From assembly GCA_036381035.1 (NCBI GenBank), contig DASVDQ010000099.1:1-64000 (forward strand): 64,000 nt of DNA, read 5' to 3'. The translations under genes were made by a program, and so were the position numbers. The notes beneath the pieces were generated by a model that saw nothing but the letters and a program-made list of their open reading frames with translations, made no database searches and was not told the DNA's origin. This DNA is from Trueperaceae bacterium (GTDB lineage Bacteria; Deinococcota; Deinococci; Deinococcales; Trueperaceae). This document shows, piece after piece, positions 6,036 to 14,238 of this stretch. The number at the start of each line of letters is the position of its first letter. Positions within the stretch are counted from its first letter, which is position 1.

Positions 6036-8303
6036 TCAGCCACGAGGTGGCGCCCCCACGGGCGCCACCTCTCTCTTGCCCTCGGCGGGCCGCTGTCCGG
6101 CGGGGCGCCCGCTGCGGTCGGCGCCCATCATGCGCAGGAACTCGGCGGCGATCGCCGGGTCGAACTGGCGGCCGGCCTGCGAGGCGATGTAAGCGAGCGC
6201 CTCCTCGCGCGACCACGCCGGCCGGTAGGGCCTGTCGTTCGTCAGCGCGTCGTAGACGTCGACGATCGCGAAGATGCGCGCGGCGCGCGGGATCTCGTCG
6301 CCCTTGAGGCCCAAGGGGTAGCCGGTGCCGTCCCACCGCTCGTGGTGCAGGTAGGGGATCTCGAGGGCCGGCCACAGGAACGGGATTGGCTTGAGCAGCT
6401 CGTAGCCGTGCGTCGTGTGGCGCTTCATCACCTCCCACTCCTCGCGGTCGAGCTTGCCGGGCTTCAGCAGGATCGCGTCGGGCACGCCCATCTTCCCGAT
6501 GTCGTGGAGCAGCGCGCCGCGACGGACGTGCATCAGCTCCTCGCCGCGGATGCCGAGCCGGGCCGCCAGCGCCACCGACAGCTCGGTGACGCGGCGGCTG
6601 TGACCCTCGGTCTCCTGGTCCTTGAGGTCCAGCGCCCGCGCCCAGCCCTCGATCGTGCGGTCGTAGGAGAGCGTGAGCTCGTCGTGCGAGCGCTTCAGGC
6701 CGGCGATGAGGTTCGCCTTGGCGATCGCGATCGCGGCCTGGGCCGCCACCGTCTGGAGGAACTCGTGCCACTCGTCGTCCGGCGCTATGCGCCGGCGGGT
6801 GAAGAGCTCCAGCGCGCCCACGAGCTCCTCGTTCGCGACCAGGGGGACGGCGACGTACGACTCGAAGCCCTCCCGCGCGTACTGGTAGTGGCGCCACAGG
6901 CGGCGCGCGATCTCGTCGGACCCGCGCAGGACTATGACCGCCCTCTGCTCCACGCAGCGGCCCATCAGGCCGTGGCCGACGGGCACCGAGACCGGACGCC
7001 ACTCCGAGTCGCGGAAGCCGCGCCTGGCGCCGAAGACGAGCCGCTCCTTCTCGGCCGAGTAGAGGAGCACGTTGCCGGCGTCCAGGTGGAGGCGGTCCAG
7101 AGCCACCTCGAGGATCAGCCCGAGGGTCTCGCGGAGGTCGCCGGCCTTGGCGATCGCGGCGTCGATGGCGTGCACGGCGCTGAGGGCGTGGAGCCGCTCG
7201 CGGAGCACGGCGTTGAGGGCGTCGATGCGGGCGTGGGCGGCGTCGAGCTCGCGCCGGTCGATGCCGACGCCGGCCAGGAAGCGGTCGCCCCTCGACCTCA
7301 CGCGGGCCGCGACCACGTAGAGGGGCACGTGGTGGCCGTCCCGCGACAGCACGCGGACCTGGAAGCTGGCGCTGCCCGACTCCAGCGCCTCGGCCATCGC
7401 GCCGCGCGCGGCCTCGCGGTCCTCTGGCGCGACGAGGCTCAGGGCGTGCGACCGCCGCAACTCCGCCTCGCTCACGCCGAGCAGGTCGAGGACGTTCTTG
7501 TTCCACTGCACGAAGCGGCCGGCCTCGTCGACCACGTAGTACGCGCCGGGGAAGCTGTCGCGGATGGCCTCGTTGAGCTCGCGCTGGGCCTCGAGCTCCG
7601 CCCTCGCCTCCAGCGCCTGCACGCGCAGTGCCGACTCGTGCGCCGCAGCCCTGAGCAGCGCCCAGCGCAGCGTGATGCCGAACCGCTCGAGGAGCACGAC
7701 GATCGCCACGTAGACGACGCTGAAGTCGAGGGCCGACGCGCGGCCTAGCCACACGGAGCCGAACTGGGAGCCGAGCTGGAGGCCGTCGCCGGTGCCGGGG
7801 GTCGGCGCGTCGAGGCCGGGCTGGGCGCCGGGCCCGAGGGTCGCGACGAATGGCGCCAGCCACACCGTCGCCAGGGACGCCGCGGCGGTGATCACGAGGC
7901 CGCGCCGGCCGAGGGTGAGCCCGGCGAGCGCGAGGGGGATGAACAGGTGGTACGGCGTCAGGAGGGAGCCGGCCGGCGCCAGCCGCGAGGCGTTCAGCGC
8001 GACGAGGAACGCGGCCGTGACGAGCCAGACGGCCGCCGCGCTGCGCCCGCGGTGGTTGAGCACCAGCCCCGTCGCGAGGATCGCGATGATGACGACGGGG
8101 AAGGCGTAGAGGTAGCGGCCGGGAGCATCGACGGCGTGCGGGCCCGCCACGAGGCGCGCGAGCACCAGGACCAGGAGCGTCGCGAGGAACACGGTGAGGA
8201 CCTGGCGGCGCCGCGCCTCGAAGCGCGCCATCACCAGGTCGTGCGCCGTCGGCTGCGGCGAGCGTGCGGCGTCTCTGGCCGGCGTCTCTGGCGTCTCTTC
8301 CAT
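6036..8303 (-). CDS. Membrane PAS-GAF-HD-GYP cyclic-di-GMP phosphodiesterase
   Basis: A 755-residue protein. Residues about 35-210 carry six or seven membrane helices, followed by a short coiled coil (ALEARAELEAQRELNEAI). Then come a PAS domain (about 245-360, YYVVDEAGRFVQWNKNVLDLLG), a GAF domain (about 385-540) and a full HD-GYP domain (about 555-730) with HDIGKMGVP, HHERWDGTGYP and DVYDALTNDRPYR. It should degrade cyclic-di-GMP in response to a membrane or small-molecule signal. It is a close paralogue of the gene at 15251, with the same domain order. TAACCT on the minus strand 13 bases before the ATG suggests a very short leader. Confidence 0.9.
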   Translation of the reverse strand: MEETPETPARDAARSPQPTAHDLVMARFEARRRQVLTVFLATLLVLVLARLVAGPHAVDAPGRYLYAFPVVIIAILATGLVLNHRGRSAAAVWLVTAAFLVALNASRLAPAGSLLTPYHLFIPLALAGLTLGRRGLVITAAASLATVWLAPFVATLGPGAQPGLDAPTPGTGDGLQLGSQFGSVWLGRASALDFSVVYVAIVVLLERFGITLRWALLRAAAHESALRVQALEARAELEAQRELNEAIRDSFPGAYYVVDEAGRFVQWNKNVLDLLGVSEAELRRSHALSLVAPEDREAARGAMAEALESGSASFQVRVLSRDGHHVPLYVVAARVRSRGDRFLAGVGIDRRELDAAHARIDALNAVLRERLHALSAVHAIDAAIAKAGDLRETLGLILEVALDRLHLDAGNVLLYSAEKERLVFGARRGFRDSEWRPVSVPVGHGLMGRCVEQRAVIVLRGSDEIARRLWRHYQYAREGFESYVAVPLVANEELVGALELFTRRRIAPDDEWHEFLQTVAAQAAIAIAKANLIAGLKRSHDELTLSYDRTIEGWARALDLKDQETEGHSRRVTELSVALAARLGIRGEELMHVRRGALLHDIGKMGVPDAILLKPGKLDREEWEVMKRHTTHGYELLKPIPFLWPALEIPYLHHERWDGTGYPLGLKGDEIPRAARIFAIVDVYDALTNDRPYRPAWSREEALAYIASQAGRQFDPAIAAEFLRMMGADRSGRPAGQRPAEGKREVAPVGAPPRG
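6044..6071. terminator. Hairpin terminator overlapping the end of the HD-GYP gene
   Basis: GAGGTGGCGCCC and GGGCGCCACCTC form a perfect 12-bp stem with a CCAC loop. It lies 20 bases past the small exported gene and encodes the last residues of the convergent HD-GYP gene. The downstream T-run on the plus strand is weak (TCTCTT). Confidence 0.65.
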
Positions 8304-8475
8304 GCTGCGAGCGGCCAGGTTAAGCCGGGGCTACTTACCCGACTCTTACAGCCGCCCTGGGAGGGGCCCGGTCGGGCCCCGGCCGCCGCGGCGCGCGGCG
8401 TCCGTCCCGGGCGCGGGTCGGGGCCCGCGCGTCCGGGCTGGCCGCGGGAGGCCGCGGCGTGCAAGTCTGCCAGCC

Positions 8476-9159
8476 ATGCGCGCCGATCCGACGGAACCCG
8501 CGCTCGTCGCCTCCGGCCTGAGCGTGCGGCTGGGCGGCGTGGTCGTCATCGAGCGCGCCGACCTCAAGCTCGCCGCCGGCGACCTCGTGCTGCTGACCGG
8601 CCCCAACGGGGCGGGGAAGAGCACGTTCCTGCGCGCGCTGGTCGGCCTCGTGCCCGCGAGCGGCGACGTCGCGATCGCGGGACGCCCCCCGGCCTCGCTG
8701 TCGGGGCGCGCCGCCTTCGCCTTCGTCCCCGACGAGCCGGCGCTCTACGAGGACATCACGCTGGCCGAGCACGCCTACCTCAACGCCGCGCTCTACGGCG
8801 ACGCCGGCGCCGAGGGCCGGGCGCTCGAGCTCCTCGGGCGGTTCGGGCTCGGCGAGCGCACAGACGAGTTCCCTGGCACCCACTCACGCGGCATGAGGCA
8901 GAAGCTGGCCCTGTCGCTGGCTCTCGCCCTGGAGCGTCCCGTCACGTTGCTCGACGAGCCCTTCAACGCCCTCGACCTGGGGTCGCAGGAGCTGCTGGCG
9001 CGGCTGCTCGCCGAGCGCGCCGCCGCGGGCGGCGCCGTGCTCCTCACCGGCCACCAGCGCGACCTCGCCGGTCTCCTGGGCGCCCGCGTCGTGGCGATGG
9101 ACGGCGGCCGGCTCGAGGCCGTCGGCGCCGCCGCGCCCGCCGCGTCGGAGGGCGCGTGA
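8476..9159 (+). CDS. ABC transporter ATP-binding protein
   Basis: A 227-residue protein with Walker A GPNGAGKS at 42-49, a signature region HSRGMRQKL, Walker B VTLLDEP and a switch histidine (TGHQRD). The signature is SRGM rather than LSGG, as often seen in CcmA/ABC-2 exporter ATPases. The permease gene at 9215 probably forms the membrane part. The longer frame upstream of ATG 8476 was discarded because it overlaps the divergent HD-GYP promoter. Substrate unknown. Confidence 0.85.
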   Translation: MRADPTEPALVASGLSVRLGGVVVIERADLKLAAGDLVLLTGPNGAGKSTFLRALVGLVPASGDVAIAGRPPASLSGRAAFAFVPDEPALYEDITLAEHAYLNAALYGDAGAEGRALELLGRFGLGERTDEFPGTHSRGMRQKLALSLALALERPVTLLDEPFNALDLGSQELLARLLAERAAAGGAVLLTGHQRDLAGLLGARVVAMDGGRLEAVGAAAPAASEGA

Positions 9160-9218
9160 CTGCGGCCTCGGCTCCGGAGGGCGCCCGGCGCCGTACGAAG
9201 GCCGCGCAGGGCGCGTGA
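9156..9218 (+). other. 20-codon bridging ORF between ATPase and permease
   Basis: A GTG at 9156 overlaps the ATPase stop by four bases (GTGA). The frame runs 20 codons and stops in a TGA at 9216-9218 that overlaps the GTG start of the permease by four bases. It may be a translational relay or a leftover of a longer ATPase tail; both ends contain the repeated stretch GGGCGCGTGA. Protein product unproven. Confidence 0.3.
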
Positions 9219-10834
9219 GCGTGGTCGCCGTCGCGGACGCCGCCCGCGCGGTGTCCTTCCTCCGCCGCCGCACGCTGCTGCGCTCGGCGCGGGCCTACGC
9301 CCGCTGGGTCGGCAGGGCGGTCGGCTGGTGGACCGTCGCCTACCTCGTCTTCTGGCTCGCCGTGTTCGTCGCCTCCGGCGTGCAGCTGGCCCTCGTACCC
9401 GCCGCCGAGCCCCTGCCCGCCGAGCTGGCGGCGCTGGCCTCGGCCGGGCTGGCGGTGTGGCTGGCGCTGCCGCTGCGAGCCCGCGTGCCGCCGGTCCACC
9501 TCGACCGGCGCGACCTCGTGCGCCTGGCGCTGGCGCCCGTGCCACCGCGCGCCGCGCTCGGCTACCGCCTGTGGCTGCGAAGCGGCGCCGCCGCCCTCGG
9601 CGGGGCCGCCCTCGGCGCGGTGTGGTCGCTGTTCGCCGGCTCGTACCTCCGCTTCGCCGCCCCGTGGGCCGCGCTGACCGTGGCCGCCCTGGCCGTCGCC
9701 CGTGTACAGCTCGCTTGGCTCCGCTACGTGGGGGCATCCGCCGCGACCCCCGCCGACCGCGGTGCCGGGCGGCTCGGCGGCCTCCTCGCGCTCGCAGCCG
9801 CGCTGTCCGCGGCGTCCCCCGCCCTCCTCGCGCTTCTGGGTAGCGCGCCTCGCTGGGACCTGGCCGTGACGAGCGGTCTCGCGGCGGGAGGACCGGCGGT
9901 CGCGCTGGCGCCGCTGGCGCTGCTCGCGGTCTCCTGGCTGGCCGTCAGGAGCTCCCTGGCGGAGAGCTGGCCGCCGCGCTTCGCCGCGCAGTGCCTGGTG
10001 CTCTCGCAGCTCGGTGGCCTGCGGGCGCTGCAGCTGTTCTCCGCGGCGGCCGGGCTCGACCTGGGCGGCGGGGCCCAGGGCGCGGAGCGCGAGCGGCTCC
10101 TGGCGGCGCTCCACGACAGGCCCGGCAGCCTGCGGCCGGCGCGGTCGCTGCGGCGCCCCGCCCCGGGCGGGCCGGCCTGGCTCGCGCTCGCCTGGCGCAC
10201 CGCGTCGGCGCTGTACCGGCGACCGGCGCGTCAGTGGCCGCGCCTGGCTCTGCAGGCGCTCGCGGCCACCGCTGCCGGGCTGGCGGTGAGCGGGGCGGCA
10301 GGCCTCGCGCCCATAGCCCCGGGTGCGCCCGCGAGCGGCGGGGCGTCCTCGGCGGTCGCTCCGGCGCTGCCCGGCGCCGCGCTGGGAGCGTCGCTCGGCG
10401 GACCCGTCGCCGTGCTCGTCGCCGGCTTCCTCATTGCCCAGGCGGTAGCCGCGCTGCTCGGACCGGCGCCGCCCTCGCGCCTGGCGCCGCTGGCTCCCGC
10501 CGCGCGGACCTGGGGCCGGCTCCTGCCAGTGCTGGCCGCCCTGGCCGTGGTCGCCGCGTTCGCCGCCCTGCTCCTCGACGCCGTCTCCGCGGGGCCGCTG
10601 GCGAGCGCCGCGACGGCCGTGGCGGGGTTCGTCGCCCTGACCCTCGCGGCGGCGCTGGTGCTCGAGAAGTACTCGTCGTGGACCGGCGTTCCTCCCACGC
10701 GGCTCGAGCCCCAGGCGGTGGCCGCGATCGTGGTCGCGCTGCCGGCGCTGCTCCTCGAGGCGTTCGGCTACGCCTCCTGGACCCTCGTCGCCCAGTGGGT
10801 GCTGCTGGGCGTGGTGCTGCTCGTCGACGTCTAG
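9215..10834 (+). CDS. Large membrane protein, probable ABC exporter permease
   Basis: A 539-residue protein, alanine- and leucine-rich, with about twelve predicted membrane helices (for example near residues 40-60, 75-95, 130-160, 190-215, 380-415 and 435-540) and a basic N-terminus (FLRRRTLLRSARAYARW). No sharp family motif. The layout and position right after an ATPase fit an ABC-2-type permease. Between about 290 and 350 is a charged cytoplasmic loop (LAALHDRPGSLRPARSLRR). The gene starts with GTG coupled to the short ORF at 9156. Confidence 0.65.
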   Translation: MSVVAVADAARAVSFLRRRTLLRSARAYARWVGRAVGWWTVAYLVFWLAVFVASGVQLALVPAAEPLPAELAALASAGLAVWLALPLRARVPPVHLDRRDLVRLALAPVPPRAALGYRLWLRSGAAALGGAALGAVWSLFAGSYLRFAAPWAALTVAALAVARVQLAWLRYVGASAATPADRGAGRLGGLLALAAALSAASPALLALLGSAPRWDLAVTSGLAAGGPAVALAPLALLAVSWLAVRSSLAESWPPRFAAQCLVLSQLGGLRALQLFSAAAGLDLGGGAQGAERERLLAALHDRPGSLRPARSLRRPAPGGPAWLALAWRTASALYRRPARQWPRLALQALAATAAGLAVSGAAGLAPIAPGAPASGGASSAVAPALPGAALGASLGGPVAVLVAGFLIAQAVAALLGPAPPSRLAPLAPAARTWGRLLPVLAALAVVAAFAALLLDAVSAGPLASAATAVAGFVALTLAAALVLEKYSSWTGVPPTRLEPQAVAAIVVALPALLLEAFGYASWTLVAQWVLLGVVLLVDV

Positions 10835-10850
10835 GCGCGCCTAGGCGCCC

Positions 10851-10871
10851 GCACGCGCCGGGCGCGCGTGC
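10851..10871 (+). terminator. Hairpin after the permease gene
   Basis: GCACGCGC and GCGCGTGC form a perfect 8-bp stem with a five-base loop, 17 bases after the stop. Just upstream, CTAGGCGCGCCTAG (10831-10844) is a perfect 14-bp palindrome overlapping the stop codon. No long T-run follows. Confidence 0.5.
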
Positions 10872-11000
10872 TGCTGATGCCTTTCGTCTTCGGCCGCCGC
10901 GACGTGGAGCGGATCGCCGACGTCCCCTGCGGCGATGGAGGGCGTGAGCAGACCCCGGACGCCTACCGCACGCCGATGCGTCCCGCGGGTGCCCCGTTGC

Positions 11001-12188
11001 TCACGGCGCCTCCAGCCAGGCGTAGACCCAGCTCAGGCCGTTCGTGTTCGAGCAGGTGCCGTCGCCCGTCCAGTCGATGTCGAGCGCCTCGCCGGCCGGC
11101 GACAGCATGTCGCGGCCCATGCGGAGCGGGCGCCGCGAGCCGTCCGGCGCGACGAGCGTGGCGGTCACGCGGTACGGCCCGGCGGGCAGGTCGCGCACGT
11201 CGTAGTCGCGCGCGGGGTCCGTGATCGTGCGGGTGAACGGCGCGACGGTCGAGCCGTCGATGCGGGGACCCGTGGGCGTGAAGGCCAGCTCGATCGCGTT
11301 GCCGGCGTAGTACCCGGCGTTCATCACGCGGAGCATCCCGCCGAAGTGCTCGCCCAGGTCCCGGAGGTCCTCGATGGGGCCGGTGAGCTGCCAGCGGAAG
11401 TTCCGCACCGCCCCGTGGGTGGGCACGAACGAGTCGTAGTCGACGGGCGAGTCCATGCCCAGGCGCAGGCAGAGCTGGCTACCGCCGTACTCCACGTAGG
11501 CCCAGGCCTTGGCCGTGTAGGGCACGTCGAGGAGTCCCTGCGCCAGGTAGCGGCCGGTGGCGTCGGTCCTGACCTCGACCAGTCCCGTGGTTATCGACGG
11601 CTGGATCCACACGCGGGCGCCGGGGATGGGGCGCCCCTGGGTGTCGACCACCGTGCCCGTGACCGTGCGCGGCTGGGCGGCCGGCGGCGGCTGCGCCTGG
11701 TCCGCCGGCGGGGCCGGGGGCCGGCTCACCGGCGGGACCGGCGTCTGGCCAGCGGGCGGCGTCGGTGGGGCGCCGCCCCCTCCCGCCGCTCCGCCTGCTC
11801 CCGCCGCGGCGATCGTGAGGCGGTAGGCGCCCGACTCGTTCGGGAAGGCGGACGTGACCACGACCGTGTAGCGTCCGGCCTCCGGCAGGGTCACCGTGGC
11901 GTTCACGTTCAGGCCCGCCCCGGCGCTGTCGTCCTCCTGGAACAGCGGTCGGTCGCTGGGGTCGAGGACGATCAGGTAGGGGTCGAACTCGGTGGACGTC
12001 AGCTCGATGACGACGGTGTCGCCGGCCGCGGCGTCGAAGGTGACGCGGTCGTAGTACTCGCCGCTGGCGAGCTGGGCGTCGCCGGGGCCCAAGCGACCGG
12101 CGCCGGCGGCGGCCGTGCCGGCCAGCGCCAGGGCCAGTGCCGCCGCGGCGGCGCCTGTGAAGCGTCGAGACGAACCGGGTAGCCGCAT
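11001..12188 (-). CDS. Exported PPC-domain protein with carboxypeptidase-regulatory-like domain
   Basis: A 395-residue protein. It has a signal peptide (about 1-28, ending GTAAAGA), a bacterial pre-peptidase C-terminal (PPC) domain at about 35-130 (YDRVTFDAAAGDTVVIELTSTEFDPYLIVLDPSDRPLF ... AFPNESGAYRLTI, broken here by the dots), a proline-rich linker at about 138-170, and a carboxypeptidase-regulatory-like domain from about 173 (VTGTVVDTQGRPIPGARVWI). No protease domain is present. It is likely a cell-surface or secreted binding protein. GGAGGT precedes the ATG at good spacing, and TATCCT near 12225-12230 (minus strand) may be its -10. Confidence 0.8.
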   Translation of the reverse strand: MRLPGSSRRFTGAAAAALALALAGTAAAGAGRLGPGDAQLASGEYYDRVTFDAAAGDTVVIELTSTEFDPYLIVLDPSDRPLFQEDDSAGAGLNVNATVTLPEAGRYTVVVTSAFPNESGAYRLTIAAAGAGGAAGGGGAPPTPPAGQTPVPPVSRPPAPPADQAQPPPAAQPRTVTGTVVDTQGRPIPGARVWIQPSITTGLVEVRTDATGRYLAQGLLDVPYTAKAWAYVEYGGSQLCLRLGMDSPVDYDSFVPTHGAVRNFRWQLTGPIEDLRDLGEHFGGMLRVMNAGYYAGNAIELAFTPTGPRIDGSTVAPFTRTITDPARDYDVRDLPAGPYRVTATLVAPDGSRRPLRMGRDMLSPAGEALDIDWTGDGTCSNTNGLSWVYAWLEAP

Positions 12189-12265
12189 GTCCGACCTCCG
12201 CGGGCCGTGCAGTGTGGAGCTCGCCGGAGGATAGCGCCCGCGCGGCGGCGTGGCGGTGGCGGACG

Positions 12266-12349
12266 CGGCGCGTCGGTCCCGGTGTGGCGCCCGCGGCGCG
12301 CCGGTCCCGGTGTGGCGCCCGCGGCGCGGCGGTCCCAGCGTGGCGCCCG
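12266..12349. repeat. Three tandem copies of a 28-bp GC-rich unit
   Basis: Units at 12266-12293, 12294-12321 and 12322-12349 share GGTCCCGGTGTGGCGCCCG with a few substitutions in the third. They lie in the 237-base gap between imuB and the divergent PPC gene. No spacers, so not CRISPR. Each unit contains GGCGCC. Confidence 0.75.
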
Positions 12350-12425
12350 CGCGGCGAGGGGTGGTGCGGCGGTCGGCGCGTGCCGCGTGGGCCCCGGCCG
12401 CGCGGTGTCTCGCGTCGGCGCGCGC

Positions 12426-13988
12426 TCAGGCCGCCTCGAGGCCGTAGTCGTCGTCCTCGAGCGAGTACTCCTCGGTGTAGCGCTGGCCCCGGCGCCTGGG
12501 GAAGAGCCGGCGCTGCGTCGGAGCGTCGCCCCGGCTCCCGGCGGAGACGCGCGCGGGCAGGCCCAGGCCCTCGTCGTCGCTCACGAGCTCCTCGGCCGGC
12601 GTGAACGCGCCGGTGAAGAGGGCGTCCAGGTACCTCGCCGCCGCGACGGTGCCCGGGGCGGGCTCCTGCGCGGGGGCGCCGTGCGCACCGGCGACGTCGG
12701 CGACGGCCGGCGTGGGCAGGTAGGGCTGGTCCTCGAACAGCGGCACCGAGGCGGCCAGGGCCGCCTCCGGCACGGGCGCGCGCTCGCCCGCGCCGGCGCG
12801 ACGGCGCCGGCCCGCGGGGGCGGCCTGCGGCGCGGCGCGCTCGGCCACCGACGCGGCGTCGTACGCCCCTCCCTGCCTGGCGTAGCCCTCCCAGCGGCCG
12901 ACGCGGTCCGTCGCCTGCGCGTGGGGGTCGTCCCACTCGAGCCGCCGCGGGGCGCTGGGGAAGCGCTCCATGGTCGCCTCCAGCGCCCGCTGCCGCCGCT
13001 CCCGGCGCGGCCACAGGCCCTCCTGCACGCCGAGCGGCTCGGGGGCGGCGAGCTCGAGGGTGATCCGCTCGATGGGCTGGCCCTGGGCGCGGCTGTCGTG
13101 CAGGGCGAAGAGCGCCTGCTGGCGGATGTGGCGCGCCTGGGTGAGCGGCTGCTTGCTCAGGCGGCTGGCGCGGCGCGTGCTGCCGGGGAGGCTGGCGGTG
13201 AGCGTGAGCCGCCGCGCGGCGCGTCCGCCGAGCTGCCTGGCGAGCTCCTCGGCCAGGCGGTCGATGGCTGGGAGGAGCTGGCCCGGCTCGACGACGGGCT
13301 CGGTGAAGGCGAGCGACCGGCTGACCGTGGGCACCTGCTCGAAGGGCCGCAGGGCGGTGCGGCGCGGCCCGTGGACGTAGGGGAGGAGGGCGTCTCCCTC
13401 CTCGCCCAGGTACGAGGAGACCTGGGAGGGCGTCCACGCGGCGAGGTGGCCGACGGTGCCGAGGCCGAGCCAGGTGAGGCGGGTGAGGTTGCCGTCGGAC
13501 AGCCCGACCCCGCGCAGGAAGCGCAGCGGGAGACGGGCGAGGAAGCCGTGGACGTCGTCGACCTGCCGCGCCGCGCCCGGCCGCACGCTGAGGGCGGCCA
13601 GCTCGGCGGTCTCGCAGTCGGGCGCGACGCCGACGCGTACGCCGTAGGCGGCGGCGAGGGCCTCGGCCTCGTCCGGCTCGAGCCGGGCCAGCGCCCGGCC
13701 GCGCGCGAGGCTCTCGACCCAGGGGGTGTGTCCGCTCAGCTCGCGCAGGAGCTCGTCCCAGGCGTGCTGGAGGTCGGGCTCGGCGTAGGAGACCGCCTGC
13801 AGGCCCTCGACGCGCAGGCGCGCGCCGTCGAGCCGCATGCCGGGCGTGATGCCGTGGCGCTTGGCGGCGGCGTTCGCGTGGGTGACGCGCTGCTCCTCGA
13901 CGCTGACGAGGGGCGCCCTGGCCAGCTCCGGGTCGGCCCTGACCGCCAGGAACAGCGGCAGCGGGTCGAAGCAGAGGGCGGCGATCAT
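12426..13988 (-). CDS. imuB: ImuB-like Y-family DNA polymerase homologue, catalytically degenerate
   Basis: A 520-residue protein. Residues 1-330 follow a Y-family polymerase: CFDPLPLFLAV in place of the first metal motif, HGITPGMRL, then FLARLPLRFLRGVGLSD of the thumb and the little-finger region. The second catalytic motif, normally S-x-D-E, reads SLAR at 93-96, so both acidic residues are lost, as in mycobacterial ImuB. The low-complexity C-terminal half carries QRRLF at 492-496, a consensus sliding-clamp motif, and another PLF site earlier. Its expected role is as a clamp-bound adaptor in translesion synthesis with a DnaE2-type polymerase. lexA lies 250 bases away, and a small RNA candidate sits between them. 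Confidence 0.75.
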   Translation of the reverse strand: MIAALCFDPLPLFLAVRADPELARAPLVSVEEQRVTHANAAAKRHGITPGMRLDGARLRVEGLQAVSYAEPDLQHAWDELLRELSGHTPWVESLARGRALARLEPDEAEALAAAYGVRVGVAPDCETAELAALSVRPGAARQVDDVHGFLARLPLRFLRGVGLSDGNLTRLTWLGLGTVGHLAAWTPSQVSSYLGEEGDALLPYVHGPRRTALRPFEQVPTVSRSLAFTEPVVEPGQLLPAIDRLAEELARQLGGRAARRLTLTASLPGSTRRASRLSKQPLTQARHIRQQALFALHDSRAQGQPIERITLELAAPEPLGVQEGLWPRRERRQRALEATMERFPSAPRRLEWDDPHAQATDRVGRWEGYARQGGAYDAASVAERAAPQAAPAGRRRRAGAGERAPVPEAALAASVPLFEDQPYLPTPAVADVAGAHGAPAQEPAPGTVAAARYLDALFTGAFTPAEELVSDDEGLGLPARVSAGSRGDAPTQRRLFPRRRGQRYTEEYSLEDDDYGLEAA

Positions 13989-14075
13989 CGGCGCCCCCTG
14001 ACCGACAGGCGCAGCGGCGGTCGGCCGACGGGCGGCCGGCCCGGCCGCGGCGGCGTCCCGGCCGGCTGGGTCGGC

Positions 14076-14104
14076 TTGGTTGCCCGGTTGGGGGGTGTTA
14101 GCAT
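14076..14104 (+). promoter_or_regulatory. Putative sigma-70 promoter of the small RNA
   Basis: TTGGTT (14076-14081) and TAGCAT (14099-14104) are separated by 17 bases. Transcription would start near 14111, just before the two hairpins. Confidence 0.45.
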
Positions 14105-14110
14105 GAGAGC

Positions 14111-14202
14111 GACCTGAGTTCCGACCGCGTTCGCGGTCGACTATGGGCGGCGAAAGGACACATTCTCTTGCTTGGCGGCGGTGGATGTGTCCTTCCGTTT
14201 TT
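14111..14202 (+). ncRNA. Candidate small RNA between imuB and lexA
   Basis: About 92 bases with two perfect hairpins: CGACCGCG-TT-CGCGGTCG (14122-14139, tight) and AAGGACACAT/ATGTGTCCTT (stem 14154-14163 with 14185-14194, 21-base loop). The second is followed by CCG and TTTTT at 14198-14202, a classic intrinsic terminator and one of very few T-runs in this GC-rich window. A promoter-like pair precedes it at proper spacing. No open frame fits. It does not match the signal recognition particle, 6S or tmRNA motifs I know. It could instead be a terminator plus attenuator without a separate function. Confidence 0.55.
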
Positions 14203-14238
14203 GTCCTCGACTAGCGGCCCGGCGGCGAGCCGGGGCCG

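Noticed and set aside
12266-12349. CRISPR-like repeats of 28 bp
   Set aside because: The three units are directly adjacent with no spacers between them, and no cas genes are near.
14111-14202. Known structural RNA (signal recognition particle RNA, 6S RNA, tmRNA or tRNA)
   Set aside because: The conserved apical loop of the SRP RNA, the 6S bubble, the tmRNA ends and the tRNA cloverleaf are all absent.
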